Shown one piece after another: positions 20,637 to 28,700 of a stretch of 64,000 nucleotides of DNA. Numbering within the stretch: the first letter of the stretch is position 1; each line of letters opens with the position of its first letter. The DNA comes from Nocardia sp. NBC_00403 (GTDB lineage: Bacteria > Actinomycetota > Actinomycetes > Mycobacteriales > Mycobacteriaceae): assembly GCF_036046055.1 (NCBI RefSeq), contig NZ_CP107939.1, positions 6,696,001-6,760,000 on the forward strand, read 5' to 3'. The translations under genes were made by a program, and so were the position numbers. The notes under the pieces are model-generated. The model was not told where the DNA came from and did no database searches. It was given only the letters and a program-made list of their open reading frames with translations.

Positions 20637-21191
20637 ATGTCCGAGGAACTGGACGACATCGGCCGGGAAACCGCGGCCATGGTAAAGACTATGTTGCAGC
20701 TTGCGACCCTGGTCGCGCTGCGGGCCCGTGAACGTGGTCAGAAAGAAGCCGAAGCGCGCGTCAAGGTCACCGAGGCCCGCAACAAGGAAGCCAGAGAGCT
20801 TCAGATCCGTGAGGCTCGCGACGCCAAGGCCAAAGATCCGCGCAACCTGGAACTGGCCAGAATGGTCGAGAAAACGGTGCCCGCCAAGGGAATCTCCTTG
20901 GAGAAGGACCGATTCGCGGCACAGGCCGAAGCCAGCCGCATGGCCGCCACCGCCTCCGCCGCAGCCAAGCCGCTCGTCCGTTACGACTCCGCCGAACGGC
21001 GCACGGCCATCGCGGCCCACCTCGCCAGGATCGGCATCTCACCGGAGTTGGCGGCAGTACGGATGCTCATCGAGGTCGGGCAGGCGCTGCCACCGGAAGA
21101 AGCGGTCCGCGTCCGTAATGAAGAGGCTCGAGCGACCGCGGCCAGGGGCCGGGAGCAGGAATCCCGCGGCCTGGAGCGCGTCCGACAGTAA
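20637..21191 (+). CDS. Highly charged coiled-coil protein of unknown function
   Basis: A 184-residue soluble protein with ATG 20637 and a GGGGAG ribosome site. Residues 25-80 form a continuous charged helix rich in Lys, Arg, Glu and Ala (coiled-coil-like), and the rest is also mostly helical. No family was recognised. It faces the secretion-like operon tail to tail, separated by a strong terminator. Actinobacterial conjugative regions often carry such charged accessory proteins, but no link is shown by the sequence. Confidence 0.6.
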   Translation: MSEELDDIGRETAAMVKTMLQLATLVALRARERGQKEAEARVKVTEARNKEARELQIREARDAKAKDPRNLELARMVEKTVPAKGISLEKDRFAAQAEASRMAATASAAAKPLVRYDSAERRTAIAAHLARIGISPELAAVRMLIEVGQALPPEEAVRVRNEEARATAARGREQESRGLERVRQ

Positions 21192-21198
21192 GCCACGA

Positions 21199-21227
21199 GA
21201 AACGCCCGCTGATCCAGCGGGCGTTTC
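21199..21227. terminator. Bidirectional intrinsic terminator
   Basis: A perfect 13-bp stem (GAAACGCCCGCTG and its complement) with a three-base ATC loop, with A residues on one flank and T residues on the other. It separates the coiled-coil gene from the 3' end of the long secretion-like operon and can serve both. Confidence 0.92.
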
Positions 21228-21271
21228 GTCATTCCGCGGACCGGTATGTCCGCTGCGCCTTCAGGATTCGC

Positions 21272-21658
21272 TCACATTCGGAAGTCGCCGACGGTCGGAT
21301 CACCGAACAGCCCCTGGGCCGGGGACTTCAGCGGCAGCGGGCTCAGCATGTCCTTGTGCCCGTTGCGCACGCTGCAGTACTTGAACGGCCCACGGGGATC
21401 GAACAGTTTCGTCATATGCGGGTCGGCATGGTCGAGGAACCACACGCTCAGCCCGGTGCTCGGCTGCAGCCGGTAGTGCTCCCACGCCCGCCACAGCGCA
21501 TCCAGCCGCGCCACCGCCTCGGCATGCTTCCACCATTCGGGGCACCACACCGTTTCACTGATGTCGGTCACCTGGCGGCGGTAGACGAGACTCAGATAGT
21601 TCTCGACGAATTCCACCACGCTGGTGTGAATCATCGGCTGTTGCTGCTGTTCGGTCAC
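21272..21658 (-). CDS. DUF4913 family protein
   Basis: A 128-residue soluble protein, start GTG 21658 overlapping the stop of the VirD4-like gene by four bases (GTGA). The Trp-rich core (WCPEWWKHAEAVARLDALWRAW, then GLSVWFLDHADPHM) is characteristic of DUF4913, a small family found next to conjugation genes in actinobacteria. Function is unknown. It is the last gene of the operon and is followed by the strong terminator at 21199-21227. Confidence 0.8.
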   Translation of the reverse strand: MTEQQQQPMIHTSVVEFVENYLSLVYRRQVTDISETVWCPEWWKHAEAVARLDALWRAWEHYRLQPSTGLSVWFLDHADPHMTKLFDPRGPFKYCSVRNGHKDMLSPLPLKSPAQGLFGDPTVGDFRM

Positions 21659-23481
21659 AGCGGCCGGACCTCCTCGGATTGGCCGTATTCAGGTGGTGGA
21701 GTGACCTTGGTCAGCGAAGGTGAGCCGATCAGGTCGATGATTTCGGTCTTGCGCCCCGGGAGATGGTGCTCGATCGACTTCTTCACGTCGGCAGAGTACT
21801 CGCCCTCCCACCAGGGCACGGTGCGGACCAGCACCGCAGGCTGGCCGGAGGTGAAGACGATCGCACGGCCCTGCGGCAGGGTTGCCAACCCGTGCGCGGT
21901 GAACGTCTTCGACGAGCCGAGCGAGCGCGAATAGCTCTTGCCGCCTTTGGATTCGGAGACCGAAGAGGACACGGCATCGTATTCGCCGATCGCCTCGGAG
22001 CGGTCCCGCAGGAAATTCATATCGTCCACACCGGGGCCGAGCACCTTGACGTTGGCCGCCGACCACAGCGCGAGCATGCCGGCGTCTCCCCAGCAGCGCG
22101 CACCCTGGGCCCAGGACTGCAGCACCGTCATCACCACGATGCCGCGCGATCCGAAGTGGCTGTACTGCTTGGGCAGATCCTTCCAGCGCACCACGTTGGC
22201 CGCCTCGTCGAGCACGGCGAGCATCGGAATGGGCAGGCGACCGCCCGGCGAGCGCGACGCCTTACGCATGGCCACGTCGATGACGGCCTCGGTCAGCGCA
22301 CTCACCAGGGGCGCCGCGGAGCCGCGACCCTCCAGCGAGAGGCTGTAGAGGGTGCCGTTGGCCTCGAGGAAGGCGAGTTCGTCGAACTGCTCTCTGTTGT
22401 CGCCGGGCAAGATCCAAGAGTGCACGTTCGACAGCTGCAGACACCGGATCATCTTCTTCGCGGTACCGAAAATGCCACTCTTGGTTCGCGGATCGGCGTT
22501 GTACTGCATGGCAAGACCCGAGGCCGTGTAGTGCTTGCTGGCATTGCGCAGCAGCTCGATGGGCTCGGAGTCACCGGGGTTGGTCACCCAGTCCCACACC
22601 TGCACGATCGGCAGGCCGCCGAGCGCCGCGGCCAGGAACAGACCGGCCAGCAGATCTTCGGCCTCCGGGTCGAAGAACACATCCGACTTCGTGGAGTCCG
22701 AACCGTTGTCGGCGTCGGCGAAGTGCCCGGCCAGTCGCGCGGCCCGCATTTCGGCGCCGTCGTGGTGAGCATCCACCCAGGCCAACGGATCCCAGTACCA
22801 GGTGGGTTCCTCGCCCGCCACGCCCTGTGGGTCGAAGACGAATGTCGGACTTCCCTTGGCCTTGCGCACATCCCGGGTCGCGTCCACCACGTCCCGTTTG
22901 TTGGAGGTGGCAAGGACCGGACCGATCGCGGTCAGGATCGCCGGGATCACCCGTGAGGTCGACTTGCCCTGCCGCGGACCCCAGATATCCAGGTGCAGGT
23001 CCTCGTAGGAACCGTAGAGCATCACCCCGTCGGCGACACCGATGCCGATCGGCACACCGGGTGCGTCGTTGTAACCGAGACGCACACCGAGCGTTTCGGC
23101 CTTGGCCCGCACGCCTGCCTCGGTGAGCGAGGCGATGGCGCTGCCGTTGCCCATCACATCGGCCTTGTCGTCGATGGCCAGGCGTCCTTTGCCCTGGCGC
23201 TTCTGCAACTGCTTGCGCACGTAGAGGTAGACCAGTAAGAGCCCGATCACCAGCAGCACGAGGACCGTGGATGCCCGCGGCCAGTGCAGTTTGCCGCGGG
23301 CGAGGTCGGCGACGATGGCGATCGGATTGATCGGGACGTCCTGGCGGGTGACCGCCATCGCGTTGCCGAGATGCAGTGCGATCCACAGAGTCCCGAGGAT
23401 CGCGAAACCGGCGTAGATCATGTACAGGGTGACGTCGGGCCCGGCTATGGCCGGATCCTGCACCTTCTTCTTCTTCGCCAT
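21655..23481 (-). CDS. VirD4/TraD-like type IV coupling ATPase
   Basis: A 608-residue membrane ATPase of the TraM-recognition/VirD4 family, start ATG 23481 with GGAGG upstream. Two N-terminal transmembrane helices (about residues 18-38 and 70-88) precede the motor domain with Walker A GPRQGKSTS at about 168-176 and Walker B MLAVLDEAANV near 420. Proteins of this family recruit DNA-protein or protein substrates to type IV channels. Its presence shows that the machine had a substrate-receptor ATPase, but no relaxase gene is nearby. Confidence 0.9.
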   Translation of the reverse strand: MAKKKKVQDPAIAGPDVTLYMIYAGFAILGTLWIALHLGNAMAVTRQDVPINPIAIVADLARGKLHWPRASTVLVLLVIGLLLVYLYVRKQLQKRQGKGRLAIDDKADVMGNGSAIASLTEAGVRAKAETLGVRLGYNDAPGVPIGIGVADGVMLYGSYEDLHLDIWGPRQGKSTSRVIPAILTAIGPVLATSNKRDVVDATRDVRKAKGSPTFVFDPQGVAGEEPTWYWDPLAWVDAHHDGAEMRAARLAGHFADADNGSDSTKSDVFFDPEAEDLLAGLFLAAALGGLPIVQVWDWVTNPGDSEPIELLRNASKHYTASGLAMQYNADPRTKSGIFGTAKKMIRCLQLSNVHSWILPGDNREQFDELAFLEANGTLYSLSLEGRGSAAPLVSALTEAVIDVAMRKASRSPGGRLPIPMLAVLDEAANVVRWKDLPKQYSHFGSRGIVVMTVLQSWAQGARCWGDAGMLALWSAANVKVLGPGVDDMNFLRDRSEAIGEYDAVSSSVSESKGGKSYSRSLGSSKTFTAHGLATLPQGRAIVFTSGQPAVLVRTVPWWEGEYSADVKKSIEHHLPGRKTEIIDLIGSPSLTKVTPPPEYGQSEEVRPL

Positions 23482-23523
23482 GTCTGCCTCCTGTCGGGAC
23501 CGTGCGGTGTGGTCTGCGCTGGA

Positions 23524-24183
23524 TCAGCGGTACGCGTCGAGCCGCCAGCCGTCCGATGTGCGGACGACGGTGGCGATGACCGTGGCGGGCGGCAGCTTTT
23601 CCTTGCGCCCGTTCGGGTAGACGACCGTCTGCTCGATGCCGATCTTGAATTGTTGGATGTTCGGGTCCGCGCCTACCGGCGGCTTGTCCCCGGACGCGAA
23701 GGTGAACGCCTCCACGCGCGCCTTCGCTGTGGCCCACTGCGCCCACTGCAGTGTCGCCTTCGGCGTCTCCAGCCCGGTCGGGACGCTGTCCAACATCCGA
23801 ATCATGCTGGGGCCCAGCCATTTCCTGGCCCGAGTCAACGAGGCGCCCTGATCCTCGGTGGCAGGATGCCAGGTATAGATCTCCTTCAGCGCGGCAACCG
23901 CGACACCATCCGGCGTCACCGGGTCGGGTGCGGGCACCTCCTCCAGCAATCGAGTCGTGGACGTGGGTGGGTGTGACACACCGGAATTCACGTCGCCACC
24001 CTCTCCACGACCGCAGGCGGCACCAAGCATCGCGACGCTCACCACCAGCATCACCACCAGTATCGCGCGGGCTTTCACTTTGTCATTCAAGACTAATCGG
24101 TCATTCAAGGCTAACCGCCGTGACCGACACGTGGGCGCTCCGACAGCCTCCGGAGCCTGGGTGTGTTCACTCCCGCTGCTCAC
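23524..24183 (-). CDS. Lipoprotein with NTF2-like/VirB8-like ectodomain
   Basis: A 219-residue protein whose GTG start at 24183 overlaps the preceding stop by four bases. An unusually long N-terminus of about 36 residues contains a small repeat (LALNDR, LVLNDK); it is followed by a hydrophobic segment and a lipobox LGAAC with Cys57. A later start near GTG 24078 would give a normal lipoprotein signal. The ectodomain is about 150 residues, mixed helix and strand (ATVIATVVRTSDGWRLDAY), resembling the NTF2-like fold used by VirB8/TcpC-type proteins; that is inference. It lies just upstream of the coupling ATPase gene. Confidence 0.65.
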   Translation of the reverse strand: MSSGSEHTQAPEAVGAPTCRSRRLALNDRLVLNDKVKARAILVVMLVVSVAMLGAACGRGEGGDVNSGVSHPPTSTTRLLEEVPAPDPVTPDGVAVAALKEIYTWHPATEDQGASLTRARKWLGPSMIRMLDSVPTGLETPKATLQWAQWATAKARVEAFTFASGDKPPVGADPNIQQFKIGIEQTVVYPNGRKEKLPPATVIATVVRTSDGWRLDAYR

Positions 24184-25865
24184 AGTACCCTCCTGGCTCG
24201 CGCGTCTCCGGGCACCGCGACCTGGGTCACGCCGCCGCGCGAGCGCGCCTCCGCACCTGGCACCGACTGGATCATTCGTCCATTGCCGGAATAGATTCCG
24301 ACCTGCGCGGGACCCCGCGGGCCGAAGGCACTGAACACCAGATCACCCGGCGCCAGTTTGCCCATCGGCACCTCGACACCCGCCTCCCACTGCTGTTCGG
24401 CGGTCCGCGGCAATGTCACGGTCCCGGAGGAGGCCGCGAACACCGCCGCCGAGGTCAAGCCGGGACCGTCCAGACCGCCACCGCTGGGTCCCTGCGGACC
24501 ACCGCCGCCCCAGACATACGGCTGACCGAGCCATTCGTGCGCGGCCTCCACGATGTTCTCCCCACTGGACCCACCCTTCGGAGTGAAGCGACCGAGCGAG
24601 CCCGGCGCCCGGTACTGCGGCTCCATCGCGAGGATGTTCGCGACATAGGGCTGGGTCTCGGAGTAGTGCGCCGCCACCTGATTCGGCATGCCGCCGGAGG
24701 CGAGCACCGCGCCCTCACCTGCGTTGTAGGCGGCCAGGGTCAACGCGGTGATGTCGCCGTGCACGCGCCCCTCGGCCTGCCAGGCCATGATCTTGTGCGC
24801 GATGGCGCACATATAACGGCCCTGGCCGACGATCGCATCGCCGTCGTCCCACACGCTGGCAACGCCGTTGCCATCGGCGTCGACGACATACGGGCGGCCG
24901 TCGTCGGGGTTCGTGCTCGCCGCGGTGCCCGGCAGGAACTGCGCGAGGCCCTGCGCACCGGCCGGTGAGTTCGCGCCGCGCTGGAATCCGGACTCCTGCC
25001 TACCCTGGGCAGCCAACAGCGACGGGGTGATCTGCGGGCACAGCGAGCCCGCACGGCGATACCAGATTTCGAGCTCCGGGGGCACCTTGCCCGCGGCCAG
25101 CGCGCCGCCTGCGGTGCCGAAGCCACGGCTGCACCGCGGATCGTTCGAAAACGCCCGCGCACCACCGACATCCGGCGTCGGCGCACCGTCGAGCCACGGC
25201 AGTGGGTCGATTTGACGCCCCCCGGTGAAGCGGCCGCCCGGCACGATCTCGAAATGCAGATGCGGACCACTGGATTCACCCGCCGAGCCCACCTGAGCGA
25301 TCGGCTGGCCCGCGGTCACCGTGTCGCCGACGCGCACGTGCACACCGCTGTCCCACATGTGGCCGTACACCGCCGAATACGAGCGGCCGTTGGTGTCGAC
25401 CGAGTCGACGACGATCCAGTTGCCGAAACCCGATGCGGGACCGGCCGCCACAACGCGGCCTTCGGACACCGAGTAGATCGTGGTGCCGTCGGTGGCGGCC
25501 AGGTCGACGCCGAGATGAGCGCCGCCGCGCGCACCGAACACATCGGACACGGTGAAGGTGCCCACCGCCAGTGGCAAGGTGCGACGGATCGGCCCGCTAC
25601 CGGCCGCGAGCGACGGCGTCCCGGTAGCGGTCGGGTTCGTCTGCGTCACAGAAGGATTCGTTGCCGTAGAGGTGGCGATCGAGGCTGCGGCGCGGGGATC
25701 ACCCGGCGCGAAACCACCCAGCGACGGCAGGGCGGTCTGCGACGGCCCGAGCACCGAGTAACCCTCACAGTCCTCATCCACCGCGGGCATCACGATCACT
25801 ACGACAAGGGTCATCAGCGCCAGCACCGCGCCGAGGGCAAACCAGAGGATGGAGCGGCCGGTCAC
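24180..25865 (-). CDS. Three-domain cell-wall hydrolase: M23 peptidase + lytic transglycosylase + NlpC/P60-like domain
   Basis: A 561-residue protein with one N-terminal transmembrane helix (about residues 7-27). Residues about 95-210 are an M23/LytM peptidase with all zinc ligands (His117, Asp121, His202/His204 in HLHFE). Residues about 262-425 are a lytic-transglycosylase domain with catalytic Glu291 (GRQESGF). The last 115 residues are an NlpC/P60-type domain (AHEWLGQPYVWGGGGP), but the expected catalytic Cys is Gly467 (LDGPG instead of FDCSG) and the expected His is Gln521 (QVGIY instead of HVGIY). The enzyme should open peptidoglycan for the secretion machine; the third domain is probably a binding or structural module. 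Confidence 0.88.
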   Translation of the reverse strand: MTGRSILWFALGAVLALMTLVVVIVMPAVDEDCEGYSVLGPSQTALPSLGGFAPGDPRAAASIATSTATNPSVTQTNPTATGTPSLAAGSGPIRRTLPLAVGTFTVSDVFGARGGAHLGVDLAATDGTTIYSVSEGRVVAAGPASGFGNWIVVDSVDTNGRSYSAVYGHMWDSGVHVRVGDTVTAGQPIAQVGSAGESSGPHLHFEIVPGGRFTGGRQIDPLPWLDGAPTPDVGGARAFSNDPRCSRGFGTAGGALAAGKVPPELEIWYRRAGSLCPQITPSLLAAQGRQESGFQRGANSPAGAQGLAQFLPGTAASTNPDDGRPYVVDADGNGVASVWDDGDAIVGQGRYMCAIAHKIMAWQAEGRVHGDITALTLAAYNAGEGAVLASGGMPNQVAAHYSETQPYVANILAMEPQYRAPGSLGRFTPKGGSSGENIVEAAHEWLGQPYVWGGGGPQGPSGGGLDGPGLTSAAVFAASSGTVTLPRTAEQQWEAGVEVPMGKLAPGDLVFSAFGPRGPAQVGIYSGNGRMIQSVPGAEARSRGGVTQVAVPGDARARRVL

Positions 25866-25956
25866 CGCGACACCCGCACAGCCGGATTCGACACCCGTCG
25901 AGGTGGATTCGGCACTACCCGCGTAGGCCGCAGCAGGCCCCGCACGCCGGGGCAGG

Positions 25957-26265
25957 TCACCGTTGGCGCCGGGATTCGTTGAGGGTGTCGGCGAGGGTGC
26001 GATTCATTTCGGCGGCCGCAGCCAATTGCTGTTGCAGCAGTGCCACTTTACGGCGCAGCGCGGTCGCGTCCAGCCGTTCCAAGCTCGGTCCTTCGGCGGC
26101 GCGCACCCAATTGCGCACCGAATTCGTATGCACACCGATCTGTTCGGCGACCACCCTGCATGCCTCCGATTCGCTGCGCAGCTTGCCGGTCAACGCCATG
26201 ACCTGCGCCACCGCGGCATTGCGCACCTCCGGCGACACTCTCCGATAGGACCGATGCGGCATCAC
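25957..26265 (-). CDS. Small helix-turn-helix protein resembling IS3 OrfA
   Basis: About 102 residues. It has an N-terminal helix-turn-helix (YRRVSPEVRNAAVAQV, then VHTNSVRNWVRAAEG) and a C-terminal leucine-zipper-like helix (LRRKVALLQQQLAAAAEM), the layout of IS3-family OrfA. No OrfB/integrase partner and no inverted repeats are next to it. The start is uncertain: GTG 26265 or ATG 26262, both behind GGAGG; a longer version from ATG 26304 is possible. It lies inside the operon, 61 bases after the VirB4-like gene, so it is probably a domesticated DNA-binding protein rather than part of an insertion sequence. Confidence 0.65.
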   Translation of the reverse strand: MMPHRSYRRVSPEVRNAAVAQVMALTGKLRSESEACRVVAEQIGVHTNSVRNWVRAAEGPSLERLDATALRRKVALLQQQLAAAAEMNRTLADTLNESRRQR

Positions 26266-26326
26266 GCGGCCCACCTCCAGCTCGCACGCACAGGTCTGCA
26301 CCATCTCGCGACCGTCGCACCAACTC

Positions 26327-28693
26327 TCATGCGGCACTCCCGCCCGGCGAATTCGAGCCACGCGTGGTGGATTCGGTGAACTCACTGAACCGCTGATTGG
26401 TGTCGTGGATTCCACTTTCCTTCTCCGAGAGGGTGAACTCCATATGGAATGGGATGCCGGGCCGACGATCCTCACCGATTTTCAGGAGGAACTTGCCGGT
26501 GCCCGGTGGTGACGGCCGTTGCTGGCCGGGCTTGAGCGCCTCGCCCGTCAGCGCTTGCGGTGCGGACCATCCGGTCACCATCTCCTCCTCGGCGGATGTG
26601 AACGGAATGGTGCTGTCGAGGCGTTTGATCTCTTCGCCTGGCAGCGCGCCGAAGATCTTGGCGCGCGCCCGCTCCAGGAAACCCAGTGCCTTGGCAATCG
26701 CCGCTTCGGATCCGAGTGCTTGCAGGTCCTTGATGGTGTGGCTGATCATGATCAGTGCGGTGCCGATGCCACGCTGCAGGCGGGTGAGCTCGTCGACCCG
26801 GTCGATCATGAAGTCGCCGAGGCCGAGCACCTGCCACAGCTCGTCCATCACCACCTGGAAGTAGCGCTGCGCGCCGAGTTCGGCGTCGGCGAGCACGTGT
26901 GCGGCCTCCACCGAGGCGAATCCGTCCGCCCAACAGGCCAACATCACGGCGGCCTTGAGCTTCTTGTCGCCGGTGGGGATGTGCGAGACGTCGATGCAGA
27001 CCGCGACCGCGCCGGTGTCGATCGGCACCGTGGTCTGGCCGTTGAAGATCGCGCCGAACGGGCCCTGAGTGAGCGCACGCAGGGACCGGCGGAGCCCTTT
27101 GATCGAGACCTGGTACTCGTCGGGGTTGTCAGCGCCCGCGTCGAGCATCAATTCCTCACCGCCACCGACGATCACCTCGAGCAGGTTCTCCATGATGGGC
27201 GGCTGGTCGGGGGTGTAGCCGCTGCCCGGCCGGTAGAGCACGCGCAGCGCGGTGGAGATCAGTGTCTCCTCGTAGTCGCGCACCCGCGCGCCGCGCACCA
27301 ACTCGACCAGACCCGCGACCAACGTCACCTGCCTGGCCCGCAGATCCTGCAGCACCTGGGTCTGCAACGCAGGCAGCGCGTCCAGGCGCGGCACCACCGA
27401 ACCGAGCACACCCGCGGCGAGCGGATTGAGTTTGCCGTGCCCGTAGCCGAGGTCGATCACCTGGCCGCCGACCAGTTCCACCATCTTGCGGTAATCCGGT
27501 TTCACATCGGCGAGGATGAGCGGGGTGATGCCCTGCGCGATGCCGCCGAGCACGATCCGGCGCACCAGCGAGGACTTACCGAAACCATTGAGCCCCAGGA
27601 CGAAAAGGCTCGGTGCGGTGATGAAGCTGCCGCGCATGAACCAGTTCATCGGGTCGAAGCACACCGGCGCGCCGGTGTGCAGGTGCGATCCGAGCGGGGT
27701 GCCGATCAGCGGCGCGCCCGCGCCCACCGACCACGGCCACAGGCCCGCGACCTGGGCGGTGGTCGCCCGGTATTCGACCGGGCGACCGACCACGTTCATG
27801 CGGCCGCCGCCCGCACCTGCGTAGCCGCGATCGGTGAGTTGCGCAGTGCTGCGGTCGAATCCGTCCTCGAAGGTCTGTTCGGCGCGGGCGGCGTAATTGC
27901 GGCGTCGGATCTCGTCGGTGCGCAACCGGAAGGTCGCCCACGCCGCGCGCAGCCCCGTCTGCTCGCGGCTGATCCCCTCCAGCCTGGTCCTCGTGACATC
28001 GTCGAGCAGCTGCGGACCGGACTGTTTGCGCCTGTCCGCCTTCAGCCTCGCCCGCTCCATCTGGGGCGTGCCCATTGCACGGTCGGCGACCCGGTCGGCC
28101 TTGACCGGTCGCGCCACACCACGACCGATCCGCTCGCCCCTGGCGCCGACGCGATCCGCCGTTGCGCCGGTCCGCTGAGGCGGTACCGGCCGATTGCTGC
28201 GCACCGGACGTTCGCCCTCGCGCGGGCGCGGCGGCCTGCCCTCGGCACGATCCGCGGAAGTGCGCTCGCCACGACCGTTCTCGGCATGGGGCCGATCGGC
28301 GCGCGCACGGTCGGTGTGCGCCCGCTCGGGACGTACGCCGTCGGCGCGACCGGCTCCGGCCCGGGCGCGACGCTCCGCCGCATCCCGCGCCGAACGCCGT
28401 TCCCGATCGGCCATTTCCTCCAGGCCCGACCGATCGTCGCCGGTCACCCGCGCCGCGTCCCGTGCGGGGCGACGCGGACGGTCGGGTATTTCCTCCAGGC
28501 CGTTGCGTTCGCCGCCACGCGGCCTCGTGCCATCCGCACCGCGGCCCCGCGCGGTTTCCCCGGCAGGACGCTGCTGGGGCGCATCGACCGCGGGCCGGTG
28601 TGCCCAGTCGTGCTCCCCTTCCGGCTGCCGTGTGCCGCGGCGAACCGGCGTCCCGTCCCGTTCCCGTACGGGTGGCTCGTAGTCACGTGCCAT
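26327..28693 (-). CDS. VirB4-like type IV secretion ATPase
   Basis: A 788-residue ATPase, start ATG 28693 (MARDYEPPVRERDG) with GGTGAG upstream. The first 200 residues are highly charged and disordered (Arg/Asp/Glu/Pro repeats such as RPARDAARVTGDDR). A core of about 550 residues follows with Walker A GLNGFGKSS near 368 and Walker B VVMDELWQV near 616, the VirB4/TraC arrangement. VirB4 ATPases energise assembly and transport of type IV systems. The charged tail is much longer than in canonical VirB4 and may bind other cytoplasmic components. Seven bases separate it from the SCO6880-family gene. Confidence 0.88.
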   Translation of the reverse strand: MARDYEPPVRERDGTPVRRGTRQPEGEHDWAHRPAVDAPQQRPAGETARGRGADGTRPRGGERNGLEEIPDRPRRPARDAARVTGDDRSGLEEMADRERRSARDAAERRARAGAGRADGVRPERAHTDRARADRPHAENGRGERTSADRAEGRPPRPREGERPVRSNRPVPPQRTGATADRVGARGERIGRGVARPVKADRVADRAMGTPQMERARLKADRRKQSGPQLLDDVTRTRLEGISREQTGLRAAWATFRLRTDEIRRRNYAARAEQTFEDGFDRSTAQLTDRGYAGAGGGRMNVVGRPVEYRATTAQVAGLWPWSVGAGAPLIGTPLGSHLHTGAPVCFDPMNWFMRGSFITAPSLFVLGLNGFGKSSLVRRIVLGGIAQGITPLILADVKPDYRKMVELVGGQVIDLGYGHGKLNPLAAGVLGSVVPRLDALPALQTQVLQDLRARQVTLVAGLVELVRGARVRDYEETLISTALRVLYRPGSGYTPDQPPIMENLLEVIVGGGEELMLDAGADNPDEYQVSIKGLRRSLRALTQGPFGAIFNGQTTVPIDTGAVAVCIDVSHIPTGDKKLKAAVMLACWADGFASVEAAHVLADAELGAQRYFQVVMDELWQVLGLGDFMIDRVDELTRLQRGIGTALIMISHTIKDLQALGSEAAIAKALGFLERARAKIFGALPGEEIKRLDSTIPFTSAEEEMVTGWSAPQALTGEALKPGQQRPSPPGTGKFLLKIGEDRRPGIPFHMEFTLSEKESGIHDTNQRFSEFTESTTRGSNSPGGSAA

Positions 28694-28700
28694 GAATCGC

